This document shows positions 20,824 through 22,988 of a stretch of DNA of 22,988 nt, in pieces. The stretch spans positions 1-22,988 of the forward strand of contig UQUM01000030.1 of NCBI GenBank assembly GCA_900544255.1, written 5' to 3'. Numbering within the stretch: position 1 is the first letter of the stretch; each line of letters opens with the position of its first letter. This stretch comes from an uncultured Sutterella sp. GTDB taxonomy: Bacteria; Pseudomonadota; Gammaproteobacteria; Burkholderiales; Burkholderiaceae_F. Below the pieces are notes generated by a model, which saw only the letters and a program-made list of their open reading frames with translations, was not told where the DNA came from and searched no databases. Both the position numbers and the translations under genes were made by a program.

Positions 20824-20867
20824 ATGTAGTTTTCTATATATTTGCAAAAAAATATAGTTCTCTACAT
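20824..20867 (+). promoter_or_regulatory. Candidate HipB operators and hipBA promoter
   Basis: Two related palindromic sites, TGTAGTTTTCTATA (20825-20838) and TATAGTTCTCTACA (20853-20866), share TAG-N4-CTA and are inverted about a common centre with centres 28 bp apart. A TATAGT -10 (20853-20858) lies in the second. Paired palindromes before hipB are the usual autoregulatory layout, though E. coli HipB sites differ (TATCC-N8-GGATA). Confidence 0.6.
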
Positions 20868-20905
20868 AAAATGAGGTCATCTTTTCCTTTTTTCGCCTTC
20901 TCTCT

Positions 20906-21148
20906 ATGCGGTGCGCCACTCCTTACGCTATCGCCACCTGGTTCTCCGGCAAACGAAAATCATTGGGACTGACACAAGCCCAAGTCGCAGCCGTGGCCGG
21001 TGTTACTCTGAAAACCCTATCCGATTTTGAACGGGGAAAAACCAATATTCGCATTGAAACGCTGATTCGCCTCTTGGCAGCCGTCAAACTCACTATTGAC
21101 CTCGTCGATATGCCGACACTGCAAAAACAGGACGATACACCATGGTAA
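20906..21148 (+). CDS. hipB: HipB-like antitoxin, XRE-family HTH
   Basis: An 80-residue DNA-binding protein. The Xre/HipB helix-turn-helix spans about residues 15-60: KRKSLGLTQAQVAAVAGVTLKTLSDFERGKTNIRIETLIRLLAAV. Family knowledge: HipB neutralises the HipA kinase and represses its own operon. The ATG at 20906 has no visible SD; the next block upstream is pyrimidine-rich, so translation may be weak or the start may differ by a few codons. It overlaps the hipA start by 7 nt (ATGGTAA), as in other hipBA pairs. The frame is intact while hipA is broken, so this is probably an orphan antitoxin. Confidence 0.85.
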   Translation: MRCATPYAIATWFSGKRKSLGLTQAQVAAVAGVTLKTLSDFERGKTNIRIETLIRLLAAVKLTIDLVDMPTLQKQDDTPW

Positions 21149-22290
21149 TCAACGAACTTCAGGTATTGATGAACAACGTCCCCGTCGGACGACTCTCCAA
21201 AAACCAACTGGGGCTCATGTCGTTTGTCTATGACGCCTTTTGGCTTGAACACCCGGCACGCCGTCCGATTTCCCTTTCGCTGCCTCTTTCTCCTAATCCT
21301 TACAAGGGCGAAATCGTCCGTAACTACTTTCAAAATCTGCTTCCCGACAGTGAAACCGTACTATCCTGTATCCAAAATCGGCTGAACCTTCCCAGCCTGC
21401 ACCCTTTTGATTTGTTGGCCGCCGTCGGTCGCGACTGAGTCGGTGCTCTGCAGTTTTATCCGATTAACGAACCGGTGCCCTCAATTGAGGCGGTAACCGG
21501 TACGCCGGTTACCGATACGGATATTGAACAACTGCTGCAATCGTCGCAGGAAATGCCGCTTGGCATGTCGGAAACCAACAACTTCCGCATTTCCATTGCC
21601 GGTGCACAGGAAAAAAACTGCTCTGCTGAACTACCGAAACCGTTGGATGATTCCTTCCGGAACTACACCAACCACTCACATCCTGAAACTTCCCATCGGC
21701 ATTCTTATGGGGACCAATCCCATCGACTTTTCACTATCCTGTGAAAACGAATGGCTCTGTATGCTGATCACCCGCTTATACGGTTTTAAGACCGCTGACA
21801 CACAAATTGGCCGCTTTGGATCCGCCAAAGCTCTCATTGTCCGCCGTTTTGACCGACTGCTGAGGAATAATGGAAAGAAACTCTTCCGGCTGCCGACGGA
21901 AGAGTTATGTCAAGCCCTAGGCATTCCTTCCGTCAACAAGTATGAAGCCGACGGCGGCCCTGGAATCGCCTCAATCATGAATCTGCTGCGAATGTCTTCC
22001 CAATCTGATCTCGACCAGGAGACATTCTTCAAAACGCAAATCCTCTTTTGGCTGCTGGAAGCCACTGACAGTCACGCCAAGAATTTTTCCGTGTTTCTGG
22101 AAAAAGGCGGAGGCTTCCACCTCACGCCGCTTTACGACATCATGTCCACGGCGCCCCTTACCGCCTCTGGCGTCGTTTCTCCCCGACGCATCAAGATGGC
22201 GATGGGACTTCTCGGCAAAAAACAAACACTACCGCTTTTCCGACATTGAACCGCGCCACTTTCTGTCTACGGCCGCCGCAGTCGGTTTAC
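21142..22290 (+). pseudogene. hipA: Broken hipA toxin kinase gene
   Basis: HipA is a Ser/Thr kinase that inactivates glutamyl-tRNA synthetase and causes dormancy. HipA homology covers about 383 codons here but in three pieces. First, TGA at 21436-21438 (AAVGRD-stop-VGALQFYP) replaces a Cys codon of the family motif GRDCVGALQ. Second, a run of seven A (21611-21617) has one extra base, shifting out of AGAQEKTALL. Third, a run of six A (22217-22222) has one extra base, after which GKNKHYRFSDIEPRHFLSTAAAVGL continues in another frame. Motifs such as TTPTTHILKLPIG, the catalytic-loop ATDSHAKNFS and LTPLYDIMST remain readable. The last about 50 residues are cut off by the TnpB element. The gene starts at ATG 21142. 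Both frameshifts are in A-tracts, so sequencing error should be considered for those two, but not for the TGA. Confidence 0.88.
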
Positions 22291-22988
22291 CCAATTGCGG
22301 CGTAAAGCTCCGTCCTTCAGGGCGGAGATATAAGCCGTGTGTTTTTCGATGAACGCAAGTATCATATAGGCATGATTATTCGCCAAGGCTTTTCGTTCAA
22401 ATTGAAACCCGACGGAGCTCAGGACAGGAAGATGTCTCGCTTCGCCGGTTGCACGCGCTGGGTGTACAACCAAGGTCTTGCATGGAACGAAGAGCGTCGA
22501 TCAGCGGATCCTGCCTTCCATCTCAGCTATGCGAAGCTTTGCTCCGAACTGTTGGTTTGGAAGGAGCAGAATCCCTGGCTTAAGGAAACGCACTCTCAGG
22601 TTCTCCAGCAATCGCTCAAGGATCTGACGGGCTCCTTCCAGAAGTTCTTCAAAGGTCTGTCGGCCTTCCCGAAGAAACACAAGAAGTTCGTGACAGCAGA
22701 CTCCTTCCGCTTCCCGCAGGGCTTCAAGATTGACGAAGGACGACGGCAGATTTATCTGCCGATCATCGGCTGGGTCAAATACAAGCGAAGCCGCTTCATT
22801 CAAGGCAAGGCCAAGAATGTGACGGTTTCCCGACAAGCCGACGGATGGCACGTTTCCATCCAAACCGAGTACGAAATGGAGCCTTCCAGGCATGCCGGCG
22901 ACAGTGTCGGTATCGACATGGGATGCGTCCGTTTCTGCACGCTTTCCGACGGCACGTTCTTCGAGCCGTGCGGCGCACTCAAGAAGGA
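22291..22988 (+). mobile_element. IS605-family TnpB-only element, left part
   Basis: Hip homology ends at TTTAC (22286-22290), and the next sequence is unrelated. Thirty-some bases in is a subterminal hairpin, CTCCGTCC, loop TTCA and GGGCGGAG (22308-22327, one G-T pair), preceded directly by GTAAA (22302-22306), the complement of TTTAC. In IS200/IS605 elements the flanking tetra- or pentanucleotide pairs with such a guide next to the left-end hairpin, so the boundary at 22290/22291 is supported. No tnpA is present between the left end and tnpB. The right end lies outside the window. Confidence 0.75.
22372..22988 (+). CDS. tnpB: TnpB / IS605 OrfB family RNA-guided nuclease (partial)
   Basis: The frame is open from ATG 22372 to the window edge (205 codons), so the C-terminal part is missing. 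The N-terminal helix-turn-helix region reads MIIRQGFSFKLKPDG and AGCTRWVYNQGLAWNEER, then the OrfB_IS605 body (TGSFQKFFKG, FPKKHKKFVTADSFRFPQGF, KNVTVSRQADGWHVSI) leads to GIDMG with the first RuvC aspartate, Asp182 (GAC at 22915-22917). Known TnpB proteins use a guide RNA from the element's right end to cut DNA next to a short TAM that equals the left flanking target, here probably TTTAC. The remaining catalytic Glu and Asp lie beyond the edge. SD is only AGG. Confidence 0.88.
   Translation, partial: MIIRQGFSFKLKPDGAQDRKMSRFAGCTRWVYNQGLAWNEERRSADPAFHLSYAKLCSELLVWKEQNPWLKETHSQVLQQSLKDLTGSFQKFFKGLSAFPKKHKKFVTADSFRFPQGFKIDEGRRQIYLPIIGWVKYKRSRFIQGKAKNVTVSRQADGWHVSIQTEYEMEPSRHAGDSVGIDMGCVRFCTLSDGTFFEPCGALKK

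Noticed and set aside
20359..20972. Open frames (77 and 89 codons) across the two sRNA units
   Set aside because: They start inside the promoter/Fur box or the RNA, run through terminator stems, and their protein sequences are not similar between the two copies although the RNA parts are.
21436..21438. In-frame TGA in hipA as a selenocysteine codon
   Set aside because: It sits at a conserved Cys position, which is tempting, but no SECIS-like hairpin is evident right after it and two frameshifts follow. Ordinary pseudogene decay is simpler.
1..22988. CRISPR array, tRNA or rRNA genes
   Set aside because: No regularly spaced direct repeats, tRNA cloverleaf or rRNA segments were seen on either strand.

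Overview
The window (22,988 bases, GC-rich) looks like chromosome of a Gram-negative betaproteobacterium. The best guess is Burkholderiales, perhaps a gut Sutterellaceae-type anaerobe. The reasons are the hemH-grpE-dnaK-dnaJ order with RpoH-type heat-shock promoters, an IF-1 with the Arg-rich C-terminal extension common in this class, a menaquinone-type HemG protoporphyrinogen dehydrogenase, and a secreted fumarate-reductase-like flavoprotein with an FMN-binding partner and ApbE. The genus call is inference.

Layout. 1-77: 5' end of a group II intron on the minus strand, immediately downstream of the sodB terminator. 168-2787 (minus): sodB, xseA, infA. 3136-5003 (plus): hemG, then a cidA/lrgA-lrgB pair behind a terminator-like leader hairpin. 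5128-9311 (minus): heat-shock cluster grpE, dnaK, dnaJ. grpE and dnaK each have their own RpoH-type promoter, and a terminator-like hairpin lies between dnaK and dnaJ. 9307-11008 (minus): hemH and a queuosine-precursor (VUT/YhhQ-like) transporter. 11113-15150 (minus): radical SAM protein, apbE, secreted FMN-binding protein and secreted fumarate-reductase-like flavoprotein, a probable flavin-based periplasmic electron-transfer module. 15345-16427 (minus): YheT-type hydrolase. 16572-17915 (plus): DAHP synthase preceded by a Phe/Tyr-rich leader peptide and an attenuator. 17986-20225 (minus): queA-tgt. 20365-20805 (plus): two tandem, homologous, Fur-box-controlled small-RNA genes, each with promoter and terminator. 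20824-22290 (plus): hipB and a broken hipA. 22291 to the end: left end and 5' part of a TnpB-only IS605-family element inserted in hipA.

Most notable. (1) The tandem Fur-regulated sRNAs resemble PrrF1/PrrF2 in arrangement. Both terminator stems differ by compensatory changes, and both RNAs carry an anti-Shine-Dalgarno segment. In copy 1 this segment is complementary over 9 nt to the ribosome binding site of sodB, the classic target of RyhB/PrrF. (2) The DAHP synthase leader encodes FDFYYFSFF ahead of a terminator and a possible antiterminator, pointing to Phe/Tyr attenuation. (3) hipA carries three independent lesions plus an IS insertion, while hipB and its operators look intact. Coding density is otherwise ordinary. 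All functional statements come from motif recognition without database searches.
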